The notes under the pieces were generated by a model. It did no database searches, was not told the origin of the DNA, and saw only the letters and a list, made by a program, of their open reading frames with translations. Both the position numbers and the translations under genes were made by a program. Source: Candidatus Neomicrothrix sp. UBA814 (GTDB taxonomy: Bacteria; Actinomycetota; Acidimicrobiia; Acidimicrobiales; Poriferisodalaceae). From it: 64,000 bases of DNA. This document shows positions 27,441 through 36,970 of this stretch, piece after piece. The stretch is from assembly GCA_002296525.1 (NCBI GenBank), contig DBIA01000017.1:124001-188000 (forward strand), written 5' to 3'. The stretch's first letter is position 1. Every line of letters begins with the position of its first letter.

Positions 27441-27535
27441 ATGATGATTGGCCCGGACCAGCGAAATATCGCATTTTTGGGTGGCTAGTTGGGCTGTCCA
27501 TCATTGCTCTATGCATATACGTGGTCATTATCTGA
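27437..27535 (+). CDS. 32-residue single-pass membrane peptide, coupled to guaB
   Basis: Very short ORF whose GTG overlaps the guaB stop (GTGA), a common coupling arrangement in this genome. It encodes M-N-D-D-W-P-G-P-A-K-Y-R, followed by about 20 hydrophobic residues (from I-F-G-W-L to Y-V-V-I-I), a clean transmembrane helix with a positively charged N-side. No family is recognised. The coupling and the complete hydrophobic segment make it more than chance, but homologues would be needed to be sure. Confidence 0.5.
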   Translation: MNDDWPGPAKYRIFGWLVGLSIIALCIYVVII

Positions 27536-27549
27536 GTGCCAAGCACTGC

Positions 27550-30060
27550 TCATAGCGACACAATTTCGGTCAGCTTCATGACCGCTTCACCTACTGAGCG
27601 AGACTCTTCAAGGTCAACAAAACCCCTGATACGCCACTCGTTGAATCCCTGGGGGTCACAAATGATTTGTTCAACCCCGCAACTGGTTCCCTCTGGTGTT
27701 TCGATACTCACCCAAATCTTGGAACGAGCATCCGCATCGATCAAAACGCGATCAAATTCCTGCCAATAGGGTGCTACTACTTGCTCTAATAATTCCGGAT
27801 CCGTTAACTCTCCGTCAGCATCCTGCGCCAAACCCACATAATCTGCACTAGCGAACATTTGCAGCCACCGAAAAGCGCCATTGCGGATCATGACATTGAA
27901 GGCTTGAACCTGAGTAGTGATGTCGAGGGTTTGGGGGCGTACTTCGACGGACACATCTTCTGGGTTCTGTAAGCGCTCCCACTCATCAATCAGGCTGCTG
28001 TCAACCTGACGAACCAAAGTTTGTAGCCACTCGCTCACATCACTTAAATCCTCAGTCCAAGAAGTGTCCGGAACTGTCTTGATTAATCCCTTGTAAGCGT
28101 CAGTCAAGTAGCGAAGGAGTACTCCTTCAGAACCCTTAACGCCATAAAAGTTGACGTACTCGCGAAACGTCATAGCCCGCTCGTACATGTCGCGAACAAT
28201 TGACTTCGGTCGAAGATTTTCTTGCCCAATCCAAGGGTGGTGAGTAGCCCAAGCGTCAAAAGTTGAATACAAAAACTCCCTTAAAGGCTTAGGCCATTCG
28301 ACCTCATCAAGGCGAGCTATACGTTCCTCGTACTCGACTCCTTCGCGCTTCAGCTCAGCAAACAACTCGTCGCGTGCCTTATCGGCCTGGCGGGCCAAGA
28401 TAATGGTCGGATTTTCCAGAACGGATTCAACGACGGTTACGACATCAAGGGCATAACTCAGATCTGTGGAATCCAATAGCTCTACAGCATCAAAAACAAA
28501 TGGCGAAAGAGTACCGGTTAAATCAAACTCGGCTTGTAGATCAACGTTGACTCGCACAAGACGGTCCTCGGCGTCAGGTTCTTCTAGAGTCTCAACGATC
28601 CCGGCGGCAACAAGAGAGCGGTACATGCCGATGGCTTGTTTGATGTGGAAGCGTTGCCGCGGCCGCAACTCATGGTTAGTGGTGAGAAGGGTTCGCAGAC
28701 TTCGGCACCCATCCCCTGGCCTATCTAACATATTCAAAAGCATTGAATGTGACATAGCGAAACTGGAGTTCAACCTTTCCGGTTGACCTGAGCGCAGCCG
28801 ATCGAAAGTTTTTTCGTCCCAATGGGCGTAACCCCGCTCGGGAGGTTTCTTGCGTTGTATCTTCCTGCGCTTCTTGGGATCGTCGCCCGCTTTTGCCGTT
28901 GCTTTCAGATTTTCAACGTGGTGATCGGGTGCCTGACACCAAACGTATCCCTGATCGTCGAATCCTTTGCGTCCGGCCCTACCTGCAATTTGGTGAAAGT
29001 CTCGGACGCTAAGAATCGCTGTTTCGTGCCCATCAAATTTGCATAACTGGCTGAAAAGAACAGTGCGAATTGGGACATTGACACCAACTCCAAGGGTGTC
29101 GGTTCCGCAGATCAGTTTCAAAAGACCATCTTGAGCTAATCGTTCAACGAGCAGCCGATATTTTGGCAACAGACCTGCATGATGCACGCCGATACCTGCC
29201 TTAACGAAGCGTGCGATGTCTTTCCCAAACGGCGAATCGAACCGGAAGTCACCAATCGCTTCCCGCAACTGCTCTTTCTCAGAGCGGGATAACACATCCA
29301 AACTAGTCAGCGCCTGAGCCCGTTCGGAGGCCGCACGTTGTGTGAAGTGAACAATGTAAATCGGTGCGCGATTGAGTTCGATCAGCTCATGAACTGATTC
29401 GAGCAATGTTGACTCTCGATATTCCCAATCCAAGGGAACGGGTCGCTGGGTGGAGGTGACCTCAATAGCTGCACGACCCGTTCGTTGTTCTAGGTCCTGC
29501 AGAAAAAAATCCGCTGGCCCAACAGTTGCACTCATTAACAAGAACTGGGTGTTAGTTAACTCCAGGAGTGGAACCTGCCAAGCCCAGCCTCGGTCACGAT
29601 CTGAGTAGTAGTGAAATTCGTCGATAACAGCAGTATCGACCGGTGCTGCCGAGCCGTGACGCAACGCAAGATTGGCCAACACCTCTTGAGTGCAGCAAAT
29701 AATTGCTGCGTCTGGGTTCACTGACGCGTCGCCGGTGATCATTCCTACGTTGTCGGCTCCCAGTTGCCCACACAAGCTAAAAAACTTTTCGGAAACCAAT
29801 GCCTTGATGGGGGCGGTGTACCAACAGCGCTTTGAGTTGGCCAAAGCATCAAAATGTGCTGCGGTGCCAACCAGAGATTTCCCGGAACCGGTTGGCGTCG
29901 TGAGAATCACATGCTGCCCCGCTAAGAACTCAAGTATGGCTTCTTCCTGGCTTTCGTACAGTTCAATACCGGCTGCTGACGCCCAGTTTAAAAACCCATC
30001 GAGCAAGTTGTCAGCGTTTGGTTGTGAAGGGAGGTGGTCAACTAGTTGAGAGGAACTCAC
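27550..30060 (-). CDS. DEAD/DEAH-box helicase with DUF3516
   Basis: Superfamily 2 helicase of 836 residues. Motif I is T-P-T-G-S-G-K-S near residues 54-61, motif II is the DEFH form of DExH (I-D-E-F-H-Y-Y), motif III is S-A-T, and motif VI is Q-I-A-G-R-A-G-R-K-G. The last 300-odd residues match the DUF3516 extension found on Ski2/Mtr4-like helicases of Actinobacteria. A role in RNA processing or decay is likely but not proven. The GTG at 30060 overlaps the stop of the upstream oxidase gene (GTGA). Confidence 0.9.
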   Translation of the reverse strand: MSSSQLVDHLPSQPNADNLLDGFLNWASAAGIELYESQEEAILEFLAGQHVILTTPTGSGKSLVGTAAHFDALANSKRCWYTAPIKALVSEKFFSLCGQLGADNVGMITGDASVNPDAAIICCTQEVLANLALRHGSAAPVDTAVIDEFHYYSDRDRGWAWQVPLLELTNTQFLLMSATVGPADFFLQDLEQRTGRAAIEVTSTQRPVPLDWEYRESTLLESVHELIELNRAPIYIVHFTQRAASERAQALTSLDVLSRSEKEQLREAIGDFRFDSPFGKDIARFVKAGIGVHHAGLLPKYRLLVERLAQDGLLKLICGTDTLGVGVNVPIRTVLFSQLCKFDGHETAILSVRDFHQIAGRAGRKGFDDQGYVWCQAPDHHVENLKATAKAGDDPKKRRKIQRKKPPERGYAHWDEKTFDRLRSGQPERLNSSFAMSHSMLLNMLDRPGDGCRSLRTLLTTNHELRPRQRFHIKQAIGMYRSLVAAGIVETLEEPDAEDRLVRVNVDLQAEFDLTGTLSPFVFDAVELLDSTDLSYALDVVTVVESVLENPTIILARQADKARDELFAELKREGVEYEERIARLDEVEWPKPLREFLYSTFDAWATHHPWIGQENLRPKSIVRDMYERAMTFREYVNFYGVKGSEGVLLRYLTDAYKGLIKTVPDTSWTEDLSDVSEWLQTLVRQVDSSLIDEWERLQNPEDVSVEVRPQTLDITTQVQAFNVMIRNGAFRWLQMFASADYVGLAQDADGELTDPELLEQVVAPYWQEFDRVLIDADARSKIWVSIETPEGTSCGVEQIICDPQGFNEWRIRGFVDLEESRSVGEAVMKLTEIVSL

Positions 30061-31250
30061 GGCGAACGTAACTTCTTAAGGTCTTCATTCAACAGTGTCT
30101 CAGTCGGGTCGAGCTCGTTTCGAATTTGCCACCAGGCCGACCAACGCTCGTACTCTCCCGACAATTCGTCGGCGTTTAGATAATGCACTTTGCCCCAATG
30201 GGGCCGGCCCCCGTAGGACCGGAAGATCTCTTCTGCGGACCGGTAATAGGCTGTCTCGTCGCGAACTACATCCTCGTGAATAGAAATCGTCACGGTAGGA
30301 CGTTTATGTGCAGGTGAGAGCCATACGTCGTCTGGTGCGACGGTCCTATATTCAATGGGCCAAGCGACATCAGGAAACTTCCGTTCTAGAAGTTCCCTAA
30401 TTTCCGCTACACATGCCGGGCCTTGTTCAGCGGGTATCGAATACTCCATTTCGGTGTGTGGGTTGACTCGTTGGTTCGGCAAAACTTCGAAACTCCAGGC
30501 CAAGCGTTGACCTTCGTCTCCTAACGGATATCGACATGGTTCATCGGTTAGATCAATCGACTTGCAGACCGCCCGATCTTGTCCAGGCCACCAGAAGTAC
30601 TCGAAATGTCGAGTGGCGGAAGTGAGTTCCTCAATTCGATCCATGACACTCTCGAGCGGCTCAAACCACTGTCGTTCTTCGAGACGGTACGCCTCCCTGA
30701 CTCGCAGAGTGACTTCCAATACGACCCCTATTGCTCCCAACGACAGCCGCGCTGCTTCAAAAAGATCAGCTTCCTTTTCCGGATTGCAAGTCACAACTGA
30801 ACCATCAACTAACAGAATCGATAACTCAGTAACGGCGCTCGAGAAACTTCCTAGCTCGACTCCGGTTCCGTGAGTTCCAGTCGCTATGGCCCCTCCGATT
30901 GACTGTTGATCAATGTCGCCTTGGTTCAGCAAACCCATGCCATGGTCGAGCAACGGGCGTCCGCACGCGTGAATCTTGGTGCCAGCGCGAAACGTTGCAG
31001 TCATCTTTTCGCTGTCGACGGCGACAAGTCCGGCGAGAGGCCGAGTATCGAGAATGACACCATTCGTGGGCAATAACGGATAATGCGAGTGTGCAGTGCC
31101 GGAGGTGCGAACAGTCCACCCGCCGTCTTTCGCCGCCAATAGCTCACTCCTGATTGCTTCAACGCTGCCAACTTGAACGACGCTTTTAGGACGAGCCGAA
31201 AGTTTTCCGGACCAGTTACTCCAGGCGGGCCCCTTGTCGTGGTCTGTCAT
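30057..31250 (-). CDS. FAD-binding sugar-1,4-lactone oxidase
   Basis: Vanillyl-alcohol-oxidase-family flavoenzyme, 397 residues, of the D-arabinono/L-gulono-1,4-lactone oxidase type. The FAD domain has R-T-S-G-T-A-H-S-H, and G-A-I-A-T-G-T-H-G-T-G. The ALO C-terminal domain is marked by R-P-H-W-G-K-V-H. It oxidises an aldonolactone or a polyol and passes electrons to oxygen or another acceptor. Translationally coupled to the helicase downstream, though no functional tie is obvious. Confidence 0.87.
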   Translation of the reverse strand: MTDHDKGPAWSNWSGKLSARPKSVVQVGSVEAIRSELLAAKDGGWTVRTSGTAHSHYPLLPTNGVILDTRPLAGLVAVDSEKMTATFRAGTKIHACGRPLLDHGMGLLNQGDIDQQSIGGAIATGTHGTGVELGSFSSAVTELSILLVDGSVVTCNPEKEADLFEAARLSLGAIGVVLEVTLRVREAYRLEERQWFEPLESVMDRIEELTSATRHFEYFWWPGQDRAVCKSIDLTDEPCRYPLGDEGQRLAWSFEVLPNQRVNPHTEMEYSIPAEQGPACVAEIRELLERKFPDVAWPIEYRTVAPDDVWLSPAHKRPTVTISIHEDVVRDETAYYRSAEEIFRSYGGRPHWGKVHYLNADELSGEYERWSAWWQIRNELDPTETLLNEDLKKLRSP

Positions 31251-31290
31251 GTACAGGAGCTTAGAACTGAAAATCTGTTATCGAGATATG

Positions 31291-32277
31291 TTAGGTGTCA
31301 ACACGCTCAGAGTTTCGACCTGGCCAAACTTCCGGATTGAGGATATGTGAAGGCTTGATGCCTCCCAGGGCGCAGAGAATCTGTTCTAACGCCATACCGA
31401 AAATGCGTTTCCGCCCCTCGTTCGTTGCAGACGCGACATGAGGTGTGACAACAACACGTTGATGGTCTAGCAATGGGTGCCCGGATGGAAGCGGCTCTGG
31501 TTCGGTGACGTCTAAACCGGCTCCCGCTACCTTTCCGCTATTTAGAGCTGCCAGCAAGGCATGATCGTCAATAAGACCACCTCGAGCGGTATTCACAATC
31601 AACACCCCGTCTTGCATTTGGCTAAACAGTTCAGCATCAACGAGATGACGAGTTTCTGGAGTCAATGGCGCGTGAATGGAAACAATGTGAGCAGAAGACA
31701 CTGCGTCGTGGAGGTTGCTTGCGCGTTCAACTCCAAGGTCTTCGAATCTTTCAGCTGCTTCAAAGGGATCGTACGCGGTGACACGCATTCCCATTGCTAC
31801 GGCAAACTGTGCGACCCGCGACCCGATTCTGCCTAATCCGATCAAAGCGAGTGACGCCCCATCGAGTTCAATGGCCCTGTGTTGTGGACCGTAATTACCC
31901 TCTTGACGACGAAGACGTCCTTGACTTTCGTTGAGGTCCTTTGAAACCGAAAGGATCAGCGCCAAGGCATGCTCAGCAGTCGAAATAGTGGGTCCATCAG
32001 GCGTGTTGCAAATCGCTATCCCCAGTGACGTAGCGTCCGTCAGGACAACGTTGTCGAAGCCAATCCCTGCGCGAGCTACAACCTTTAGCTTGGGTGCTTT
32101 AGCCAATACGGATTGACCGTAAGTAAGCGAAGCACCAGCTATCACCCCATCGGCCGTATCGAGACCGTCGAGAGGATCATCCGATCTCGGCCACACAAAT
32201 TCTGCTTGTCCACCTAGAAACTCTAGTAAGGCTGGATCTGGTGAACGATCAAACCAAATTACTGGCGAGTTGGCCAT
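31291..32277 (-). CDS. D-isomer-specific 2-hydroxyacid dehydrogenase
   Basis: NAD-binding 2-hydroxyacid dehydrogenase, 328 residues, of the C-terminal-binding-protein / phosphoglycerate dehydrogenase branch. The Rossmann motif is G-L-G-R-I-G, the catalytic Arg lies in N-T-A-R-G-G-L-I-D and the His in P-H-V-A-S-A-T. There is no ACT or ASB regulatory domain, so it is unlikely to be the biosynthetic SerA. It likely interconverts a 2-keto and D-2-hydroxy acid. Divergent from the P450 with an 83-bp gap. Confidence 0.88.
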   Translation of the reverse strand: MANSPVIWFDRSPDPALLEFLGGQAEFVWPRSDDPLDGLDTADGVIAGASLTYGQSVLAKAPKLKVVARAGIGFDNVVLTDATSLGIAICNTPDGPTISTAEHALALILSVSKDLNESQGRLRRQEGNYGPQHRAIELDGASLALIGLGRIGSRVAQFAVAMGMRVTAYDPFEAAERFEDLGVERASNLHDAVSSAHIVSIHAPLTPETRHLVDAELFSQMQDGVLIVNTARGGLIDDHALLAALNSGKVAGAGLDVTEPEPLPSGHPLLDHQRVVVTPHVASATNEGRKRIFGMALEQILCALGGIKPSHILNPEVWPGRNSERVDT

Positions 32278-32360
32278 CTTGGGACTTTAACGCTGTCGAG
32301 TCGATTCGATCCGACTTAGCCTTCGCTTTCTCATTACCATGACTGTAATTGGGGAGAATC

Positions 32361-33671
32361 ATGCACGTCGATGAAGCAATCATTCATGACTTAGACCGTT
32401 ACCGTACCGAGGGCTATCCCTGGGCTGAATGGGATTTGTTCCGTGACGAGGCCCCGGTGTACTGGTATGAACGCGAGGGAATCACTCCGTTTTGGTCAAT
32501 CACTCGCTATGCGGACGTGAAGCGCGTATCGGGGGATAACGAAACTTTCGCGAATGGCGAAGGTCGATTGCGGCTAGATCTGGCAGAACGCGATACAAGA
32601 TTTTGGGATGGGTATCGCGAACGAATGATTGAACGAGGGTGGGACCCCGACGAGCCACCCGACTTCATATATACGGACAGGCCGGTCCACTGGGACATGC
32701 GCCGCCTCGTTGCCCCGGAATTTACGCCTAAGGCGATGCGGTCACGCGAAGAATCTCTCACTCTTCACGCTCAGATGTATGCCGCCGAATTCGCCAACAA
32801 GGTCCGAAACCACGGGACAGCAGACTTGGTTGAAGACTTAGCGGTGAAACTCCCCCTCGCGGCGATATGCGAAATGATGGGCGCCTCCCCCCAAGATTGG
32901 GAACAGGTCCACGCTTGGACAGCGGTTCTTTTCGACGATCCAGCACTCATGCGATTCGCCCAAGAAGGTGAATCCAAGAAAGAGATGCGTCGTCGAATGT
33001 TCGTCGAATTTGAAAATTGGATCTTCGAGCAGATAGCCGACCGACGATTAGCTGGCTGCACTGGACCAGACCTCATATCCATTCTGCTGCGTTCAGAAGT
33101 AGCAAACGAGCCGTTGACACCGCAGCAACTGCTGGGATACATCCGCGTGCTAATTCTTGCTGGCAACGAGACAACTCGAAATGCCGCAACCGGTGGAATG
33201 ATCGCCTTGCTTGAACACTCAGAGGAGCTCGATTTTCTCGCTGAGCACCGAGACGAAGATGAGGTAATCGACACAGCAGTCGAAGAAATCCTTCGATGGA
33301 CATCACCCGTCATCCAGTTTGCCCGAGTCTGCACACGAGATACGGAAGTCAATGGTCAGCTGATCAAAGCGGGCGAACACGTCGGCATTTGGCATGCGTC
33401 GGCGAACCGAGACGAACGTCAATTCGTGGAACCCTACCGATTCGATGTTCAACGATCTCCAAATGAACACGTGGCATTCGGACACGGGGCACATTTTTGT
33501 CTTGGCACTCACTTGGCACGTTGGGAGCTACGAGCATTCTTTAAAGCCGTTCTGCCCGTACTCACAGATCTGCAACTCGACGGTGAACTGGAACGAGTCG
33601 GTCACCTACACGTGGGCCCGATACAACGCCAGATGGTGGTCCGCAAAGACACAGCATCAACCAAAAGTTAA
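32361..33671 (+). CDS. Cytochrome P450
   Basis: Soluble bacterial P450 of 436 residues. The I-helix oxygen motif is A-G-N-E-T-T, the ExxR motif is E-I-L-R and the heme-thiolate Cys lies in F-G-H-G-A-H-F-C-L-G. The N-terminal half resembles CYP families that act on steroids, terpenes or fatty acids in Actinobacteria, but the family cannot be fixed by eye. ATG 32361 follows GGGGAG at good spacing. Its 3' end overlaps the end of the convergent prmA by 15 bp. Confidence 0.93.
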   Translation: MHVDEAIIHDLDRYRTEGYPWAEWDLFRDEAPVYWYEREGITPFWSITRYADVKRVSGDNETFANGEGRLRLDLAERDTRFWDGYRERMIERGWDPDEPPDFIYTDRPVHWDMRRLVAPEFTPKAMRSREESLTLHAQMYAAEFANKVRNHGTADLVEDLAVKLPLAAICEMMGASPQDWEQVHAWTAVLFDDPALMRFAQEGESKKEMRRRMFVEFENWIFEQIADRRLAGCTGPDLISILLRSEVANEPLTPQQLLGYIRVLILAGNETTRNAATGGMIALLEHSEELDFLAEHRDEDEVIDTAVEEILRWTSPVIQFARVCTRDTEVNGQLIKAGEHVGIWHASANRDERQFVEPYRFDVQRSPNEHVAFGHGAHFCLGTHLARWELRAFFKAVLPVLTDLQLDGELERVGHLHVGPIQRQMVVRKDTASTKS

Positions 33672-34490
33672 AACAACCCAGGTTTGTTCCGCGGCTTCAC
33701 GTTCTCTGGTTGTCAACAGTTCGAATGGTCGCAGAGCTTCCACCACTGATTGCATTTGAACATCCAATATGCCCGAAATAACTAATCGGCCGCGAGGTCG
33801 AACCGCGCCGATCAAGTCCGGCGCGAGTTCGATCAGGGTTGAGGCCAACATATTGGCCACCACAACATTGAAGGTTTCGGTAACGTCGCCCAAAGGGTCA
33901 GTCGACACCTCAATGAATTCGTCGACGCCATTAGCTCGAGCGTTCCCCGCAGTGACGTCAGGAGCTGAGTTATCAATATCGATTGCGAGAACCCGAGTGG
34001 CTCCCAGACGAGCAGCAGCAACAGCCAAAATGCCGCTGCCACAACCAACGTCAAGGACAGATTCATTACCCTCTAGCAGTCGCTCCAACTCAGCTAAGGC
34101 GAGTTGAGTAGATGGATGACTTCCAGAACCGAATGAGCGGCCGGGGTCGATCCAAAGAACGAGCTCGGTGCCATCGGGTTCGTAGCTAACCCATGGCGCT
34201 TTAACCACTAGCCGATTGCCTGTTCGATAGACCGTTGCGAACTCTCGCCAAGTATCCAAATAGTCACCGGACCCGAACTCTTCAACAATTGCAAAACGTC
34301 CCAACTGTGTCGCAGCCGCATCAGCTACTACAGCCGAATCGAATCCCGCTAAGAGAATCACATCATCACCATCTATTTGCTCTTCGATGCCAAGCGTTCC
34401 TAGATGCCAGAGTTCGCCCGAAATTCGATCAGCGTCGTCGCGGTTCACTACCAGTCGAAGGCGGGCTTCTTGACGGCTCAGTTCTCCCAC
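33657..34490 (-). CDS. prmA: Ribosomal protein L11 methyltransferase
   Basis: SAM-dependent methyltransferase of 277 residues matching PrmA, which trimethylates ribosomal protein L11. The linker motif F-G-S-G-S-H-P-S-T-Q stands where PrmA has F-G-T-G-x-H-x-T-T. The SAM site V-L-D-V-G-C-G-S-G-I-L follows, and then V-V-A-N-M-L, the N-x-x-x motif of the family. GTG start at 34490. Divergent from the SMP-30 gene. Confidence 0.88.
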   Translation of the reverse strand: MGELSRQEARLRLVVNRDDADRISGELWHLGTLGIEEQIDGDDVILLAGFDSAVVADAAATQLGRFAIVEEFGSGDYLDTWREFATVYRTGNRLVVKAPWVSYEPDGTELVLWIDPGRSFGSGSHPSTQLALAELERLLEGNESVLDVGCGSGILAVAAARLGATRVLAIDIDNSAPDVTAGNARANGVDEFIEVSTDPLGDVTETFNVVVANMLASTLIELAPDLIGAVRPRGRLVISGILDVQMQSVVEALRPFELLTTREREAAEQTWVVLTFG

Positions 34491-34556
34491 GCCTCAGGAC
34501 GCTAGCTTCGTTGTAGTCGGTAGCTCGACTTTTAAAGAATGAGATCTGGAGTTGTA

Positions 34557-35393
34557 GTGGAAACAGAGATTGTGCTGACAGGTTTAGCGTTCGGAGAGGG
34601 CCCTCGATGGCGTGACGGGCATCTATGGTTCTCGGACTTTTATCGCCATGGGATCTTTCGTGTAGATGAGAATGGGTCAGAGGAGTTGATTCTGGAAGTT
34701 CCGACCCAACCATCTGGCCTCGGATGGCTCCCAAACGGAGATCTGTTATTTGTGTCGATGCTTGATAGAACACTCAAGCGAATGGACGAAGCTGGTGAGG
34801 TAACTGTCCACGCGGACCTTTCACATATTGCGGGCGGACCCTGTAATGACATGGTGGTGGGCCCAAATGGCGTCGCTTACGTGGGTAATTTTGGGTTCGA
34901 GGAAGGTGAGAAATTCGCTCAAGCTACCCTCGCCATCGTCGATCAAGATGGAACCGCCCGACCAGGCCCTGACTGCCTTGACTTCCCTAATGGCACAGTG
35001 ATTAGCCCGGACGGAAAACAACTGGTGTTGGCGGAGTCCTATGGTTCTCGTCTGCTGTCTTTTGATGTCGAACCAGATGGTTCCTTAACCGGTAGACGAT
35101 TGTTCGCGGATTTGGGTACACGAGTCCCGGATGGAATTTGTTTAGACGAAGAGGGCGGCATATGGGTGGGTGACCCCGTCAACCACTCGGTCTTCAGAGT
35201 TATTGATGGGGGAGAAGTGACTGACCACCTCGAATTGGACCTCAACTGTTACGCATGCATGTTGGGCGGGGAGGATCGTAAAACCCTGTATCTAGTCACT
35301 GCGCCAACATCGGGTCGAGGTGGCGCCGCAGACCAACGAGAAGGACGAATCGAAAGGGTTCAGGTGCCTGTAGCGGGCGCCGGCTCTCCGTAG
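34557..35393 (+). CDS. SMP-30/gluconolactonase family protein
   Basis: Six-bladed beta-propeller lactonase, 278 residues. Metal-site motifs are the Glu in F-G-E-G-P-R-W, Asn in C-N-D-M-V-V and the Asp in R-V-P-D-G-I, the usual Ca2+/Zn2+ set. It would hydrolyse a sugar lactone; the lactone oxidase 3 kb away could make such a substrate (inference only). GTG 34557 has CTGGAG six bases upstream, whereas the ATG at 34539 has none. Confidence 0.87.
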   Translation: METEIVLTGLAFGEGPRWRDGHLWFSDFYRHGIFRVDENGSEELILEVPTQPSGLGWLPNGDLLFVSMLDRTLKRMDEAGEVTVHADLSHIAGGPCNDMVVGPNGVAYVGNFGFEEGEKFAQATLAIVDQDGTARPGPDCLDFPNGTVISPDGKQLVLAESYGSRLLSFDVEPDGSLTGRRLFADLGTRVPDGICLDEEGGIWVGDPVNHSVFRVIDGGEVTDHLELDLNCYACMLGGEDRKTLYLVTAPTSGRGGAADQREGRIERVQVPVAGAGSP

Positions 35394-35409
35394 ACAAGTT
35401 GCTGACTGT

Positions 35410-36375
35410 TTAGAACTTGAGAGGATTTCCGGCGCTCCACTCAAGTTGCTCTTCAGCCAAATTTAATTTGACCTGTCTCCAAGTCAGTTCGACATCGTTA
35501 TCGTCCCCGGTGTCGACCATTAATTCGAACATTCCGTCATCAGTTTCTTCGCCCGGGCGAGCCAGAAGCGCCATGAACGCTTCTGCCATCTCATGAGGTT
35601 CGAGCATTCGACTCTGCCACCTTCCGAAGACACGGTCGTTGTTCACATATTCATCAGTCATACCCGTCCTGATAAACGGAAACATCAAAGAGAAAGCCTG
35701 AACTAAGTCGGAGTTGCGACCGAGGTTGACCTTCAACACCTTCGGCAGTTGCAGGACAGCCCAATTACTTATCGCATAGCCGGGAACTGCTGGACCAGGA
35801 TCAATGGCCTGACGAGATGACACATACACCAGTTGAATGGGTTCGTTGTAATACACCGCTTCCCCAGCCCAAAGGTGGGTAGATGCGAGGAACCCATCAA
35901 CCTTTGTATCGAGTACCAGTCGGGACTCGTCCAGGCTGTCAAGAAAATGTTGACGAACTCGGGCACGTCGCAGTGCACTAGGTTCGCCCTCTTCTTCCTT
36001 TAGTGCTCTTCCGAAGCTATACCCCGACTCTGTCAGCCCCGAATTACAGATAACGAGATTAGGAGGAAGGCCGCCCATCTGCTCAATTACGTAGCTCCGA
36101 CAGGCCCAAAGGTCACGCAAATTTGTGACGTCGGCTTGCACGGGGAAAGCGTTCGCGCCTTCTTCGCGAAGTTGATTGACTAAGTCGAAACCGTCCTCAT
36201 AGCTGCGATGAAAGTGGACGCCTACCGATGCGGCTCCGTTGAGTCCGGCTGATAGAGCGAAGGCCTGACCGATCCCGCCGTCTTTACCCGCTCCTGTGAT
36301 GAATACCCTTTTCCCTTCCACAGCTGACCTGTATGCGTCGAAACGAAAAGCATCTGTTGGAGCGGTATATGACAT
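35410..36375 (-). CDS. Atypical SDR with Asn replacing the catalytic Lys
   Basis: SDR-fold protein of 321 residues. The cofactor motif is expanded (T-G-A-G-K-D-G-G-I-G), as in enoyl reductase or FAS-ketoreductase-like divergent SDRs. The catalytic Ser (V-S-S-R) and Tyr are present, but four residues after the Tyr stands Asn (Y-A-I-S-N) instead of Lys. The insert between strands 4 and 5 is long. ATG 36375 follows GGAGAG. It is the last gene of the UGSC selenoprotein cluster and may modify the same unknown substrate. Confidence 0.75.
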   Translation of the reverse strand: MSYTAPTDAFRFDAYRSAVEGKRVFITGAGKDGGIGQAFALSAGLNGAASVGVHFHRSYEDGFDLVNQLREEGANAFPVQADVTNLRDLWACRSYVIEQMGGLPPNLVICNSGLTESGYSFGRALKEEEGEPSALRRARVRQHFLDSLDESRLVLDTKVDGFLASTHLWAGEAVYYNEPIQLVYVSSRQAIDPGPAVPGYAISNWAVLQLPKVLKVNLGRNSDLVQAFSLMFPFIRTGMTDEYVNNDRVFGRWQSRMLEPHEMAEAFMALLARPGEETDDGMFELMVDTGDDNDVELTWRQVKLNLAEEQLEWSAGNPLKF

Positions 36376-36465
36376 GGTCACTCTCCGATCTTGAGACCAG
36401 CGGCTGACGGTAGCCACAGCCTTTGAAGTTTCCGACTCGCCAAGAAATATTTTTTCGGCTCGGTG

Positions 36466-36936
36466 TCAAGCAGGCTTTTTCCACATCAGGGCGTTGCGAC
36501 GCATAGTGGCGACCAAGGCATCATCTTGGTTGTGTGCCCGATGTTCGAACAACACAATCCCCTGATCAGGTTTGCTCGAAGACTCTCGCGAACTCACTAC
36601 TTCAGATTCAACACGAATCGTGTCGCCGTGAAATACCGGAGCCGGAAAATTCATTGCCTCGAATCCTAAGTTGGCGACCGTAGTTCCATGAGTAGTTTCA
36701 TGAACAGAAATCCCTACAACTAATGCCGCAGTAAACATTGAATTCACCAGTGGCCGGCCGAACTGAGTCTCCTTCTCTGCGTAGTCAAAGTCGAGATGCA
36801 GAGCAGCTGGATTCATGGTCATAGTCGTGAACATGATGTTGTCAGTCTCGGTCACAGTGCGGCGCAAACGATGACGTATAACGAGTCCAGGAGTTAGCTC
36901 CTCAAACCAAAGACCACCATGAGGTCGATCTTCCAT
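36466..36936 (-). CDS. MaoC family dehydratase
   Basis: Hot-dog-fold (R)-hydratase-like protein of 156 residues: G-L-W-F-E-E-L, R-T-V-T-E-T-D, then A-A-L-H-L-D-F-D-Y-A, G-R-P-L-V-N-S-M-F, and G-D-T-I-R-V-E-S-E. The last is the usual MaoC signature. Mesaconyl-CoA hydratases have the same layout, so a C4/C5 enoyl-CoA is possible. AAAGGAA upstream favours ATG 36936. It lies between the UGSC partner gene and the atypical SDR on the same strand. Confidence 0.85.
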   Translation of the reverse strand: MEDRPHGGLWFEELTPGLVIRHRLRRTVTETDNIMFTTMTMNPAALHLDFDYAEKETQFGRPLVNSMFTAALVVGISVHETTHGTTVANLGFEAMNFPAPVFHGDTIRVESEVVSSRESSSKPDQGIVLFEHRAHNQDDALVATMRRNALMWKKPA

Positions 36937-36970
36937 CACGACCACTTCCTTTCTTTCAAGCGTGATTCGA

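Noticed and set aside
32771..33352. 193-codon minus-strand ORF inside the P450 gene
   Set aside because: Shadow of the P450 reading frame; Ser/Arg-rich with no recognisable domain.
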